From Bdellovibrio sp. CG22_combo_CG10-13_8_21_14_all_39_27 (GTDB taxonomy: Bacteria > Bdellovibrionota > Bacteriovoracia > Bacteriovoracales > Bacteriovoracaceae): a stretch of 64,000 nt of DNA. The position numbers and the translations under genes were made by a program. Below the pieces are notes generated by a model. It was given only the letters and a program-made list of their open reading frames with translations, ran no database searches and had not been told where the DNA came from. Below are positions 1-9,266 of this stretch, one piece after another. The DNA is taken from NCBI GenBank assembly GCA_002786715.1, contig PCTW01000044.1:1-64000 (forward strand), read 5' to 3'. Numbering within the stretch: the stretch's first letter is position 1; each line of letters starts with the position of its first letter.

Positions 1-94
1 GTCATTGAAAAGAATGGCTCAACTTAGCACTAAATAACAAAATGAAAGAGCGATTGATATTTTCTGAACACCATCAAAGTGGTCCAGTTTTAAA

Positions 95-859
95 TTATCT
101 TTTGAAATACTGGTTTGCTAAACGACTGAAAAGCGAAGGAAAATGTTGGGCCAACCAAAGTCCAAAACCACTGCTTCCCTTTGGTCTCAGAACCGCTTTT
201 CCAGACTCAATAGCATCGAGAACCATGACAGCATATTCTTCAATGGTGATAGAGCTCATCATCTTCAAGTCCATTTTTTTCCCATAGCGTACACTTAAGT
301 CATCAAACATATCAGTCTTGATTCCAGGGGTGTAGAGAGTCAATACTTTTACATCGGTTGATTTTAGCTCGGCCCTTAAGCATTCAGAATAGGCGGCGAG
401 AGCAGCCTTAGATGCCGCATAGGTCGAAGCCATTGGGAAACGCATAATCGCCGAAACAGAAGTATTGTTGACAATCATGCCCGCATTCTTAGCGACCAAT
501 TTAGGCAACACAGCTTTCACTATTTTCATTGGGATAATTGAATTGATTGTCATGACATTTTCTATTTGCTCATATGTCTGGTCTTCCGCCAATTCACCAG
601 TGAGAATTCCAGCATTATTTATAACGATATCTACTTCTGGTAGCTGTTCGAGAAAATTCGAAACTTGTGAGGGACTGCCTAGATCCGCTTCTATAAACTG
701 ATGATGATCAGGATGAAGGAATTCCGTTTTAAATTCAGCAGTCCACTTTCGCGCATGTAAAATGAGTAAAGCTCCTCGTTTTTCCGCTTCTAAAGCAAAA
801 CCTTTTCCCATCCCTCGATTCGATCCGGTAATTAATATCTTTTTATTTTTTACTTTCAA
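95..859 (-). CDS. Short-chain dehydrogenase/reductase (SDR)
   Basis: NAD(P)-dependent oxidoreductase of the classical SDR family, substrate unknown. The N-terminus has the Rossmann motif TGSNRGMGKG, followed by the NNAG motif near residue 82 and the catalytic YAASK (YxxxK) with an upstream Ser. Length (about 254 aa) is normal for the family. The start is a TTG that overlaps the stop of the upstream acyltransferase gene by four bases (TTGA), so the two are probably translationally coupled. The last 30 residues are hydrophobic and basic, which could allow loose membrane contact. Pairing with a PlsC-type acyltransferase suggests lipid metabolism, but this is inference. Confidence 0.85.
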   Translation of the reverse strand: MKVKNKKILITGSNRGMGKGFALEAEKRGALLILHARKWTAEFKTEFLHPDHHQFIEADLGSPSQVSNFLEQLPEVDIVINNAGILTGELAEDQTYEQIENVMTINSIIPMKIVKAVLPKLVAKNAGMIVNNTSVSAIMRFPMASTYAASKAALAAYSECLRAELKSTDVKVLTLYTPGIKTDMFDDLSVRYGKKMDLKMMSSITIEEYAVMVLDAIESGKAVLRPKGSSGFGLWLAQHFPSLFSRLANQYFKR

Positions 860-1590
860 TCAAGCTTCCCCGTTTTAAGCCACTGATCAACTTGTTCGTC
901 TAGTCTTTCGAGCTCCGCTTTCATTAAGCTTTGACAAAGATCTCTTAATTCCTCGACTGTTTTATCTTGAGTATCAACAGGATCGAGGACACTTGTTAAA
1001 ATAAGTCCAGACTTCCAACGATTAAAATTAAAACGATTATGGTAACTCGAAAAAACCACTGGGAGAATTGGAACATTGGCATTCTTAGCGGTATGAAACG
1101 CCCCCTTTTTAAAAGGCAACATTCCTTTTCCTTTACTTCGCGTCCCTTCAGGCATTACCCAAACACTTCTCTTCCCTTCTTTCATTTTTGCAGCAAGCTC
1201 GCCCATGGCGCGCTTACTCTTCATGGGATTACCTCTATCAATGAAAAGATTCCCGGCCAACCAAAAAAATTGCCCAAAAAAAGGAATCCACTTAATACTT
1301 TTCTTACCCAAAATGGCCATTCCTTTCGGACACATCATGGCGCCAGGAAACATATCTAAATTATTTTGATGATTAGAGATAACCACAGCTGGTCTGATTT
1401 CAAATAATCTTTGTCTGTGTGAAGCCTTAAATTTAAGACCTAAAATCTTGAAGCCGATTGGCCCTAAAAGCTGACAGATCAACCAATTGTTATCTTGATG
1501 GAAGGGTCTCAATAAGCATATGAACCACCCTAAAAGAAAACAAAAAGCTCCATAAAGAGATACGACAAAAAAGCGAATTGCTGTTATCAT
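856..1590 (-). CDS. 1-acyl-sn-glycerol-3-phosphate acyltransferase (PlsC family)
   Basis: Predicted inner-membrane acyltransferase that would acylate lysophosphatidic acid or a similar lysophospholipid. The N-terminal 25 residues form a membrane segment. The LPLAT motifs are visible: NHQNNLD (the catalytic HxxxxD block, with His followed by Asp four residues later), the block around FIDRGN, and VMPEGTRSKGKG as the substrate-binding EGTRS block. Length 244 aa matches PlsC. It is the first gene of a two-gene minus-strand unit with the SDR gene, and is divergent from the MATE exporter gene with only about 67 bp between them. Exact acyl acceptor cannot be told from sequence. Confidence 0.88.
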   Translation of the reverse strand: MITAIRFFVVSLYGAFCFLLGWFICLLRPFHQDNNWLICQLLGPIGFKILGLKFKASHRQRLFEIRPAVVISNHQNNLDMFPGAMMCPKGMAILGKKSIKWIPFFGQFFWLAGNLFIDRGNPMKSKRAMGELAAKMKEGKRSVWVMPEGTRSKGKGMLPFKKGAFHTAKNANVPILPVVFSSYHNRFNFNRWKSGLILTSVLDPVDTQDKTVEELRDLCQSLMKAELERLDEQVDQWLKTGKLD

Positions 1591-1657
1591 AGCGGTAATT
1601 TTAAATGGTGACGCGTCGAAATGCCAACCTTTCTTCTGATAATGAAGTGATATCCCT

Positions 1658-2965
1658 ATGCGAAATAAGATTAGAGAAATTATTTTATTCTGTTTACCCT
1701 TAATCGCTGGGCAAGTAGGTCAAATGATGTTTGGCATTGGCGATATTATTGTTGCTGGACGACATTCTTCGGAAATGGTTGCCGCTTTAGGTGTTGCGAA
1801 TGGTCTTTTTTCTCCCTTTTTCATGATATGCCTTGGTCTCTCATTTGCCGTCGCCCCTTTAACAGCTCGCTTCATTGGTCAAAGCAAAGGAGACCATAAT
1901 CTCTTTAGCAGCGCCATTGTTGCTTCCCTAGGTTTTTGTTTTATTGCTCATATCGGAATACTCATTGTCGCTTCGCAAATTGAGCATTTTCATATTCAAG
2001 AAGTTCTCGTCCCTGAGGTTATTAAGTATATAAAAATTTGCACTCCCTCTTTGTATGGGGCCATCTTATTTCAAGTCTGCAAAGAATATCTTCAAGGCCA
2101 TTTAAAAACTTACTTTTCAAATGGCCTTATTGTAGTAATGAATTTTGTAAATATAGCGATGAATATCATTCTCATTTTTGGTTATGGTCCCATTCCAGCT
2201 TTTGGTATCGAAGGTGCGGCTTGGGCAACTTTATTTTCTCGGACTTTTATGGGGGTCGTTCTTTTTATTTATGTTTTAAAGCACTATGGATTAGGTAAAG
2301 TAAAAATTGATCTCATCAAACAAGTTTGGAATTTAGGTTTTCCAATTTCTATTTCAGTTTTAATTGAAGTCATGGTTTTTGCGACTGTTACAACTTTAAT
2401 CGGAAGAATGCCTGTCATATCTTCAGCTGCACATAATGTTGTTTTAAATATGGCCAGTTTAACTTTTATGGTTCCTTTGGCCGTTTCTTCGGCGGCAGGT
2501 ACCTACGTTGGTCTTCACTTCGGAACAAAAAATTATCAGGAACTTGTCGACTATGCTCATGGTTGTCTCTTTATTTCGCTCGCATTCATGAGCTTTACAG
2601 CGAGTCTTTATTTTTTGGCCCCACAATTTCTTTTACGAATATTTACTGATGATAAAGAACTCATTGCACACGCATCGACTTTATTAGTGATAGTTGGTCT
2701 TTTTCAACTTCCAGATGGTGCTCAAGTCACTCTTCAGGGAATTCTTCGAGGCATAGGAATTACTAAAATTCCAGCTCTCATGGCTTTTGTCTGTAATTGG
2801 TTGATCGGCTTACCTATTGGTTATCATCTGGCTTTTTCAATGGGATTAAATGCTCGAGGGTTGTGGTCAGGCTTGGCCATTGGTTTATCGGCAATGGCCC
2901 TTTCAGTCGCTTTTCTTTTTATTCGTCACAAAATTCTTATAAAAGAAGAGTTTGCTCAGGCTTAA
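1658..2965 (+). CDS. MATE family efflux transporter
   Basis: Multidrug and toxin extrusion type cation-coupled exporter with about twelve predicted membrane helices across 435 residues. The first helix region LIAGQVGQMMFGIGDIIVAG is typical of MATE proteins (a helix followed by a D in the loop before the AALG-like stretch). The two halves show the usual pseudo-symmetry, with a second block beginning near residue 225 (LGFPISISVLIEVMVF). Exported substrate is unknown. The gene stands alone between the divergent plsC-like gene and the downstream HD-domain gene, which starts 45 bp after its stop and may share its transcript. Confidence 0.9.
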   Translation: MRNKIREIILFCLPLIAGQVGQMMFGIGDIIVAGRHSSEMVAALGVANGLFSPFFMICLGLSFAVAPLTARFIGQSKGDHNLFSSAIVASLGFCFIAHIGILIVASQIEHFHIQEVLVPEVIKYIKICTPSLYGAILFQVCKEYLQGHLKTYFSNGLIVVMNFVNIAMNIILIFGYGPIPAFGIEGAAWATLFSRTFMGVVLFIYVLKHYGLGKVKIDLIKQVWNLGFPISISVLIEVMVFATVTTLIGRMPVISSAAHNVVLNMASLTFMVPLAVSSAAGTYVGLHFGTKNYQELVDYAHGCLFISLAFMSFTASLYFLAPQFLLRIFTDDKELIAHASTLLVIVGLFQLPDGAQVTLQGILRGIGITKIPALMAFVCNWLIGLPIGYHLAFSMGLNARGLWSGLAIGLSAMALSVAFLFIRHKILIKEEFAQA

Positions 2966-3010
2966 CACTGAAAATTCAAGAGTTTAGTTAATCCTCCGAA
3001 AAGAGAATCA

Positions 3011-3949
3011 ATGACAAACTACAGCCCAATAAGAATTTCTACTTTAAAGTCGAAACTGGATATTCCTTTCCCACTCTTTATTCATTTTAGAGATCATTAT
3101 CTTGAATATGCAAAAGCTGGTTCTCAATTCACAGATGACAAATTTATAAAACTCAAAAGACAAAAAATTGCTCGCTTCTATATTCTAGATGTCGATGAAA
3201 AAAAATATCAAAATTTTCTCGATGAGCTTTTAAATAAAACTCTCAATGATCCAAATACAAAAATAGAGGCTAAGGTTGATTTGGTCCAGGGGGCAGCTGA
3301 AACAGCTCTCGATAATATGCAGGCCAATCCTCAATCTCAGGCATCCTACAAGATGACTCAAAATGCAGCAAAAAAAGTTCGCGAGCTTGTTCAAAAAAAT
3401 CCAGATGCTCTCAAATTTATGTTTGGAAACAATCAAGAAAGTGAACCCATTATAAAGCACTCGATAAATGTTTGTACTCTCTGTATTAAATTGGCAAGTC
3501 TCTATAAGTTGCCAGATAGCGATATTGATCATCTTGCAACTGCAGCACTCATGCATGATATTGGCGTTGGCAATCTCGATGAAAATACCCAATTGCTTTT
3601 TAAAAAGCCCAAGCAAGAGCTTGATGCCCAAGAGAGACAAGCCTACTTTCATCACTGCTTTAATATATTTCGAATTCTCAAAGAGAAGCCTTATGCCACT
3701 CCTGAAGTCATGGAGCTCGTAGAGAATCACGAAGAAAATAAATCAGGTTCTGGACCTAATAAAAAGACCAAACTAAGTCGCAGTGAAGAGATCCTCTCTC
3801 TTGTGAATACTTATGATAAAAGAGTAACGATAGAGGGAATGAAACCCCAAGAAGCCATGAAAAAAATGATGATTGAGGAATTGGGAAACTACGAACTAAA
3901 ATCTCTTCAAACGCTCCAAGAAATTCTCAAAAAAGAAAAACTTTTCTAA
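3011..3949 (+). CDS. HD-GYP-like protein with altered GYP loop
   Basis: Probable cyclic-di-GMP phosphodiesterase relative. The N-terminal 130 residues form an uncharacterised alpha/beta and helical region. The C-terminal half carries an HD domain: HSINVC then MHDIGVGNL with the metal-binding H182-D183. A later HE pair (H240-E241) corresponds to the HHE block of HD-GYP domains, but the following loop reads NKSGSGP instead of the usual DGSGYP, so the diagnostic GYP triplet is lost. It may bind c-di-GMP or hydrolyse it poorly. The gene ends one base before a convergent gene for an Hpt-like protein. A second HD-GYP-like protein, with the opposite defect, lies at 28689-29702. Confidence 0.75.
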   Translation: MTNYSPIRISTLKSKLDIPFPLFIHFRDHYLEYAKAGSQFTDDKFIKLKRQKIARFYILDVDEKKYQNFLDELLNKTLNDPNTKIEAKVDLVQGAAETALDNMQANPQSQASYKMTQNAAKKVRELVQKNPDALKFMFGNNQESEPIIKHSINVCTLCIKLASLYKLPDSDIDHLATAALMHDIGVGNLDENTQLLFKKPKQELDAQERQAYFHHCFNIFRILKEKPYATPEVMELVENHEENKSGSGPNKKTKLSRSEEILSLVNTYDKRVTIEGMKPQEAMKKMMIEELGNYELKSLQTLQEILKKEKLF

Positions 3950-3950
3950 T

Positions 3951-4466
3951 CTATTTCTTACTATTAATCAACTTTTCTAGTTCTGCAGTAGTATTGACCG
4001 TTTTTCTTTTGGTAGTAGGCTCATTTTCAATGGCCACCGAAGATCTTTCAATATGTTTGAATTTATCAGCTAACCACTTCATACGAGTTAAAAAGGCCTC
4101 AATATTTGTCTTCATTGTATTCATGTCACGCTTTTCCATCCCCGTTGTTAATTCAGAGAGAAGATCGACACAATCAAACATGACTCCACAGACGATTTGA
4201 TTTAAGGCGACATCTGTTGACTGACTCGCTTTATAACCAATCATTTTCCCAAGTTGACAAATTTTACCAATAGGCTCTGCTCCAATCGTTTGAGCAGCAC
4301 CCATAATTCTATCTATTTTCTGACCAAATTCTTCGAGCTTAATATTCTGGGTAGGATCCTCTTCATATGCTTCGAGACATTCTTGAAGTTCACTCAAGAG
4401 GGTTCTTGTTTCACCACAAAATCCGTCAATAATCTCTTGCATGTCAGGATCTTTTAAAAAGTCCAA
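3951..4466 (-). CDS. Hpt-like four-helix protein lacking the phospho-histidine
   Basis: A 171-residue, mainly helical cytoplasmic protein. Residues 8-110 resemble the histidine phosphotransfer (Hpt/CheA P1) fold: a helix with FCGETRTLLSELQECLEAY followed by FGQKIDRIMGAAQTIGAEPI, which lines up with the family signature HTxKGxAxxxGxxxL. The phospho-accepting His is replaced by Asp (D52) and the Lys after it by Met, so the protein cannot relay phosphate in the usual way. The start is probably TTG at 4466 with a GAGG motif nine bases upstream; an in-frame ATG lies at 4442. The C-terminal 50 residues are basic. It converges on the HD-GYP-like gene with one base between the stops. Role unknown. 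Confidence 0.6.
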   Translation of the reverse strand: MDFLKDPDMQEIIDGFCGETRTLLSELQECLEAYEEDPTQNIKLEEFGQKIDRIMGAAQTIGAEPIGKICQLGKMIGYKASQSTDVALNQIVCGVMFDCVDLLSELTTGMEKRDMNTMKTNIEAFLTRMKWLADKFKHIERSSVAIENEPTTKRKTVNTTAELEKLINSKK

Positions 4467-4535
4467 AATAAAACCTCAGTTAGTAATAACTCTAATATAT
4501 TGAAAATTTAAAAAAAAGGAATGCTAGAAAATATT

Positions 4536-5732
4536 TCACTCAACAAAGTACAGCAAATACTTGATATAAAAGCTCGAGTCTTGAAGATGGCCAAAAGGAT
4601 GATCTTGTCCCTGGACGCCAACATCAATCAAACTCACCTTTTTTCCTGATTTTTTAGTAGCTTCCAGTACTGTTCTATCAAGCTCATCATGAGAAATTCC
4701 ATGAGTGCAAGAAGCAACTGCAAAAAGTGAATTGCTCTTTAAAAGTTTCAAGCATGAAGTATGCAATTTTTCATAGCCAATTAAGGCTTTGCTTTTATTC
4801 TTGAGGTTTTTAGAAAAAGCCGGAGGATCGGAGATGATTAGGTCAAATTGCTTGTTTTGACTCAAAGACTGCTCAAGATAGTCGAAGACGTCATCGCGAA
4901 CAAAGTCCCCTCTTTCCTCGAGATTGTTATTCTTGAGATTATTTAAAATAACTTCCTTAAATGCTCCCTGATCAATGAAAGTCATGTTTTCCATACCTGC
5001 TCTTAAAGCAGACATTCCCCATGCTCCTGAATAGCAAAAAAGATCGAGGCCATTCTTAAGGGAACCATTAAAATTTAAGACAGCTTGCTCAAGCTTATTT
5101 CTGTTAACACGATGATCGTAATAATGACCTAGCTTTTGAACAACTCCGAGGGGAAGCTCAAAAGTGAATTGATTTTCTTTGATAATAATGGGGTCAGGTA
5201 ATTGTCCCTGCAATGGAAACAGTGGCAAAGCCTCAGCTTTTCGGTATTCAGGCTGATCAAACAAGATAGCAGTTCGATTAGTCTTTTCTTGAAGATAGTC
5301 TTTTATTTGAGCTCTAAAGCGATCAATTCCGGCACTATTAATTTGAACAACAACTGCATTTACATAGCAATCGACAACTAATCCCGGAAGCTGATCAGCT
5401 TCGCCGTAAATGAGTCTACTACCGTCTTTTAAATTTTTAAAAAGTGATCTTTTATAAATTGATCTATCGATTAGGGTTTTAAGGATTTCCCAATCGCTCA
5501 AATCTTTAAATTCATTCTTCCAAGTTGTAACCGCTCTTATTTTTGGCCCAAGTTGCGCAAGGTGATTAACCATAACAAGTAAACGATCTTGTCCATCACC
5601 TTTAAGTAGTCCCCATTCTCCAGGTGTAAAACTTGATAAGCTTCCTTCAATATCGCGATCGTAAAAATCTCGACGATAAAGAAAACCTGGTCCTTTGAAC
5701 TTGTTTGATAGCTGTATTTCTCGTAATGCCAT
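4536..5732 (-). CDS. Class I SAM-dependent rRNA methyltransferase (RlmI/RlmK-like)
   Basis: Predicted 23S rRNA cytosine-C5 methyltransferase of the RlmI type. The N-terminal about 75 residues match a PUA-like RNA-binding domain, followed by the EEHD/SAM domain: LDLFCYSGAWGMSALRAG is the SAM-binding motif I and SDPPAF (DPPxF) is the catalytic/target-base motif IV. Length 398 aa equals that of RlmI. The C-terminal residues include the SCTHG-type segment that in RlmI carries the catalytic Cys. The gene starts at an ATG, divergent from the aminotransferase gene with fewer than 50 bp between starts, so promoters overlap. Confidence 0.85.
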   Translation of the reverse strand: MALREIQLSNKFKGPGFLYRRDFYDRDIEGSLSSFTPGEWGLLKGDGQDRLLVMVNHLAQLGPKIRAVTTWKNEFKDLSDWEILKTLIDRSIYKRSLFKNLKDGSRLIYGEADQLPGLVVDCYVNAVVVQINSAGIDRFRAQIKDYLQEKTNRTAILFDQPEYRKAEALPLFPLQGQLPDPIIIKENQFTFELPLGVVQKLGHYYDHRVNRNKLEQAVLNFNGSLKNGLDLFCYSGAWGMSALRAGMENMTFIDQGAFKEVILNNLKNNNLEERGDFVRDDVFDYLEQSLSQNKQFDLIISDPPAFSKNLKNKSKALIGYEKLHTSCLKLLKSNSLFAVASCTHGISHDELDRTVLEATKKSGKKVSLIDVGVQGQDHPFGHLQDSSFYIKYLLYFVE

Positions 5733-5780
5733 AGAGGATAGTATATGATGCTTTTAGCAAGACGACAATCGAGGAGACTC

Positions 5781-6905
5781 ATGGATTGGAACATAATTCG
5801 CCAACAATTTCCGATAACTCAAAATCAAACCTACTTAATGAACGCAGCCGTCTCTGGAATGCACGAAAGAACACTCAAAGTGGCCAATGAGATGTTAATG
5901 AAAATAGCGATGAAAGGAGCTATTGCAGACGAAGACTACTTCAATCTGATCGTGAGTAGCAAGGATATAGCAGCTCAATTTGTCAATGCAGGGCCAGCAG
6001 AAGTGGTTTTCACCAGTAACACTTCTCATAATATGAACCTTCTTGCGATGATGTTAAAGGATTCTGGTTCTAAAAGAAAAATATTAGTTCCAGATGATGA
6101 ATTTCCATCGTCCGTTATCCCATGGCATCATCATGGCTTTGAAGTCATAAAAATCCAAAGTCAGAAACATGTCTATTCAGCTTATCAATTTGAAGAACAT
6201 ATTACCGACGATGTAGCCGCAATTGTTATCAGTGGTATCCAATATGGAACTGGTTTTAAAATGCCTATTAAAGAAATCGTCTATATCGCAAACAAATACT
6301 CAGTCCCTGTGATTTTGAATGCAACTCAACAGCTTGGCCAATCATCGGTTGATCTCAAAGAGTTAGGAGTTGCAGCCATGTCTTGCTCTTGCCATAAATG
6401 GTTGGGAGCTGGGATAGGAATGGCCCTCCTTTATGTAAACGAAAATTTTAGTAAGGATAAAAAATGGCCATTTGCAGGATGGGTCAGTGTCGAAGAACCA
6501 TGGACATTAAGTATTGATAAACCTCAAGTAAGAAGAGATGCGGGTGTTTTAGGCACAGGCTCAGCTCCCTTTATTAATATGGCGGCTATTCAAGAAGCAA
6601 TGAAAGTACAAATGGAAATTGGAAAAGACCGAATAGAACAACGAATTTGCGAGCTAAGCCAAAAACTCTATCAAGAGTTAACGACACTAAATTATAAAGT
6701 ATTCACTCCACGTGAAAGTAAGACTTTTTATAGTGGCATTATCAGCTTTGCCCACCCTGAAAAAGAAGCTATTGAAATAGCATCGCTTTTAAAAGAGCAA
6801 AAAGTCTTTATTAATCACCGAAAAGGACGAATGCGAGCTTCAATACATTTTTATAACAACGAAGATGATATTCAAGCTTTGATTTCAGGATTGCGTAGTC
6901 TGTAA
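5781..6905 (+). CDS. Class V aminotransferase-fold PLP enzyme
   Basis: Pyridoxal-phosphate enzyme of fold type I, class V (the family of cysteine desulfurases, serine-pyruvate aminotransferases and isopenicillin-N epimerase-like proteins). The Schiff-base lysine is K206 in SCSCHKWLGAG, and the upstream TSNTSHNMN and NATQQLGQ stretches fit the cofactor phosphate and ring-binding regions. I chose the ATG at 5781 because GAGGAG lies five bases upstream; an earlier in-frame ATG at 5745 has no such site. Substrate is not predictable, and no Fe-S scaffold genes are nearby. The last 34 bases overlap the convergent response-regulator gene. Confidence 0.82.
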   Translation: MDWNIIRQQFPITQNQTYLMNAAVSGMHERTLKVANEMLMKIAMKGAIADEDYFNLIVSSKDIAAQFVNAGPAEVVFTSNTSHNMNLLAMMLKDSGSKRKILVPDDEFPSSVIPWHHHGFEVIKIQSQKHVYSAYQFEEHITDDVAAIVISGIQYGTGFKMPIKEIVYIANKYSVPVILNATQQLGQSSVDLKELGVAAMSCSCHKWLGAGIGMALLYVNENFSKDKKWPFAGWVSVEEPWTLSIDKPQVRRDAGVLGTGSAPFINMAAIQEAMKVQMEIGKDRIEQRICELSQKLYQELTTLNYKVFTPRESKTFYSGIISFAHPEKEAIEIASLLKEQKVFINHRKGRMRASIHFYNNEDDIQALISGLRSL

Positions 6906-7561
6906 CCGACGCCTCTTACTGTTTCAATCAAATCATCATATAGTTTTTGCCTAATTTGAAGCACATGAGTATCGACGGTTCTGGTCGTAGGAAAATTTTC
7001 GTAACCCCAAACTTTATTCAAAATTTCTTCTCGTGAAAAAGCTCTGTCAGGGTGCTCGGCCAACAATGTTAAAAAATCAAATTCCATTTTGGTAAATTCA
7101 ATGATTTCACCTTTGAAAGAAATTTCTCTCTTCATTTTATCTATGATGATTTCTCCCACTTTCACAGTTGAATGAGAATCTTTGTCACTTTCATCAGTAT
7201 GGTTGATTATTCTTTCTTGAACTCTAAGTCGAGCAACGAGTTCCCGAGGTTCAAAAGGCTTGGTTAAATAATCACTGGCTCCAGACTCTAATCCTAGAAC
7301 TTTATCGATAAGCTCAGTTCTCGCTGTCAGCATAATGATAGGTTTTGCTTGAAGCTCCTTTCGAACTTCGCGTACGAGGTCTATGCCCTGACCATCTGGT
7401 AACATCCAATCAAGAATCATTATATCAAAATCTTGATAATTTTTTGCTCGTGCTCCTTGAAGATTATCAACCCATTCAACATGATACCCCTGATCTCCAA
7501 GATATCTTTTTAAACTATGACCAAGATTTTTATCATCTTCGACCAGTAATAGGCGTGTCAT
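6872..7561 (-). CDS. OmpR/PhoB-family response regulator
   Basis: DNA-binding response regulator partnered with the histidine kinase encoded immediately upstream. Residues 1-120 form the receiver: acidic pair in LLVEDD, phosphoacceptor D51 in MILDWMLPDG, Thr in MLTART and the conserved Lys in YLTKPF. Residues 130-229 form a winged-helix effector ending in TVDTHVLQIRQKL...VRGVGYRL, characteristic of OmpR/PhoB. Its ATG overlaps the kinase stop (ATGA), so expression is coupled. Regulated genes are not identifiable here. Confidence 0.93.
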   Translation of the reverse strand: MTRLLLVEDDKNLGHSLKRYLGDQGYHVEWVDNLQGARAKNYQDFDIMILDWMLPDGQGIDLVREVRKELQAKPIIMLTARTELIDKVLGLESGASDYLTKPFEPRELVARLRVQERIINHTDESDKDSHSTVKVGEIIIDKMKREISFKGEIIEFTKMEFDFLTLLAEHPDRAFSREEILNKVWGYENFPTTRTVDTHVLQIRQKLYDDLIETVRGVGYRLRNPEIKA

Positions 7562-9150
7562 ATAGCTCCTTTTATTTCGGGAATTTCTAAAATAAAGACA
7601 GTATTAGGCTTGGCCTGAAAATTTAATTTTCCGCCCATTTCTTCTATAATTGATCTCACAATATTGAGCCCAAGTCCTGATCCAGAACTGGCCGTTCCTT
7701 TAACAAACTCTTTCGTCATATCTCCAAGTTCTTCAAAAGTACATTCACCATGATCTAACACTTTTACTAGCAGCTTAGAGTTTTCATGAAACAATTCAAT
7801 TTCAACAGGAGGCTTGCCATGGGAAAGAGCATTCTCGACTAGGTTTTTGACGACTATTGAAATCCAGTAAACATCTCCTCGCCAAGATGTATCCTGCGCC
7901 AGAGGGTTAAATTTAACCATATTTGGATAAAGATCAACATAAGGAGAAATCAGCTCTTCTATGAATTCATTAACTGATGCTATCTCTGCGGAAGAGAATT
8001 GAATGACTCCTCCTCTTTGTTCAGCCTTTAAATAATGTTTCGACATCTCAACAAGTCGTTGTAGTCGGTAAACTTCGCTCGACATTCGAAGAAAAGCTTC
8101 TTGTGAATCTTCGTCAAGCTCACTCATTTTTTTATTTAATCTTTCGATTAAAAGAAGCATAGAGGCAACTGGAGTTCTAAATTCATGAGTTAACACTCTT
8201 AAAGCAAATCGTCTTCGCTCATCTTCATGTTTCTGCTGTTTTAATTTCTCTATCAATAAGTGTACAACGATAGTAACGATGAGAATGAGTCCAAAAAAGA
8301 GAATAATCGTTGATGAGTTGGCCAACTTAAAAACATGTTTGACATTGTAATCCCAACAAATGCTTCCATCGCGATAAAAACAAGAATCTCCTTTTCGAAA
8401 ATTGGTTAAAACAAATGGAGAATCCTTTAAAAATTGATCAAGCTGGGATCGAAGATAAACTCGGTATTCGAGCACATCGTCCTTCCCAAAATAATTTAGT
8501 CTCGCTAATAAATAGTCATTCGTAAGAATCGTCCCATCTCCTTTACTGAGATGGGAAAGTTCCATTTCATTTAATTTTTCTAGAATAGAGAAGATTCCTC
8601 TTAATTCACCTACTTCTTTTTTAACTTTTCGAAGTTCCGTAGAGTGAAAAAAGGGCAAATGGTTCATTACCCATTGCTTGTCTTGGTACTCACCTTTTGT
8701 ACTTAGAAAAGCCAACATGGCGTAACTCATCCCAGTGGGGTGAATAAAAGGTGGTGATGTAAAAAATCCGAGAGGAAGACTATTTCTTCTATTGCATCGA
8801 AATTCTTCCCATATCCAAACTTTTTCAAAGTTTCTAAAGTTAAGAAGCTTACCAAATTGTTGAAAACAATTTTGATTGGTAAAATACGAAATTTTAGCAT
8901 CACGAACACCTGGCTCAGGTAATGCGTAAAAGGGGTTCAATAATTGAACTTGACCTGAGCTTGAATAAAGCGAATTGAAATTAACAATTCCTTCTGGCTC
9001 TACATTTTTCTGAAACTCAGTTTTTAATTGGGAGATGGTGACAATATCTTGCTCTGTTGCCTGATAAGGACCTCGTAAAAAAAGCGCAACATAACCAGTG
9101 GCAAAGGCCATTGAAATTGCAGCTAAAATAAGGAGGATATACGCTCGCAT
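7558..9150 (-). CDS. Sensor histidine kinase with large periplasmic domain
   Basis: Membrane sensor of the two-component system. Using the ATG at 9150 (a TTG at 9174 is an alternative; neither has a clear ribosome site), residues 3-22 are a membrane anchor, about 250 residues are periplasmic with several Cys, and a second helix lies near 280-300. HisKA carries H322 in LTHEFRTPV, then a HATPase domain with the N-box NLVENALSHG and G-boxes in SGSGLGLNIV. The periplasmic domain is unlike the PAS or Cache sequences I know, so the ligand is unknown. It is cotranscribed with the response regulator. Confidence 0.9.
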   Translation of the reverse strand: MRAYILLILAAISMAFATGYVALFLRGPYQATEQDIVTISQLKTEFQKNVEPEGIVNFNSLYSSSGQVQLLNPFYALPEPGVRDAKISYFTNQNCFQQFGKLLNFRNFEKVWIWEEFRCNRRNSLPLGFFTSPPFIHPTGMSYAMLAFLSTKGEYQDKQWVMNHLPFFHSTELRKVKKEVGELRGIFSILEKLNEMELSHLSKGDGTILTNDYLLARLNYFGKDDVLEYRVYLRSQLDQFLKDSPFVLTNFRKGDSCFYRDGSICWDYNVKHVFKLANSSTIILFFGLILIVTIVVHLLIEKLKQQKHEDERRRFALRVLTHEFRTPVASMLLLIERLNKKMSELDEDSQEAFLRMSSEVYRLQRLVEMSKHYLKAEQRGGVIQFSSAEIASVNEFIEELISPYVDLYPNMVKFNPLAQDTSWRGDVYWISIVVKNLVENALSHGKPPVEIELFHENSKLLVKVLDHGECTFEELGDMTKEFVKGTASSGSGLGLNIVRSIIEEMGGKLNFQAKPNTVFILEIPEIKGAI

Positions 9151-9266
9151 AAGAAGATGATCATAGCACTTCAAAAAGCGATCGTGTCAAGAATCAGTAA
9201 ACTCGTGGTCATTTCATAGTTTTTCATTTAAAAAGTTCTCTACTAATCCCAAAAAAGGACCAACTA

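Noticed and set aside
1-94. Possible gene at the left edge
   Set aside because: Only the 3' flank of the SDR gene; no supported frame or hairpin.
1039-1359. Plus-strand frame inside the acyltransferase gene
   Set aside because: No motifs, no ribosome site; the minus-strand PlsC motifs explain the region.
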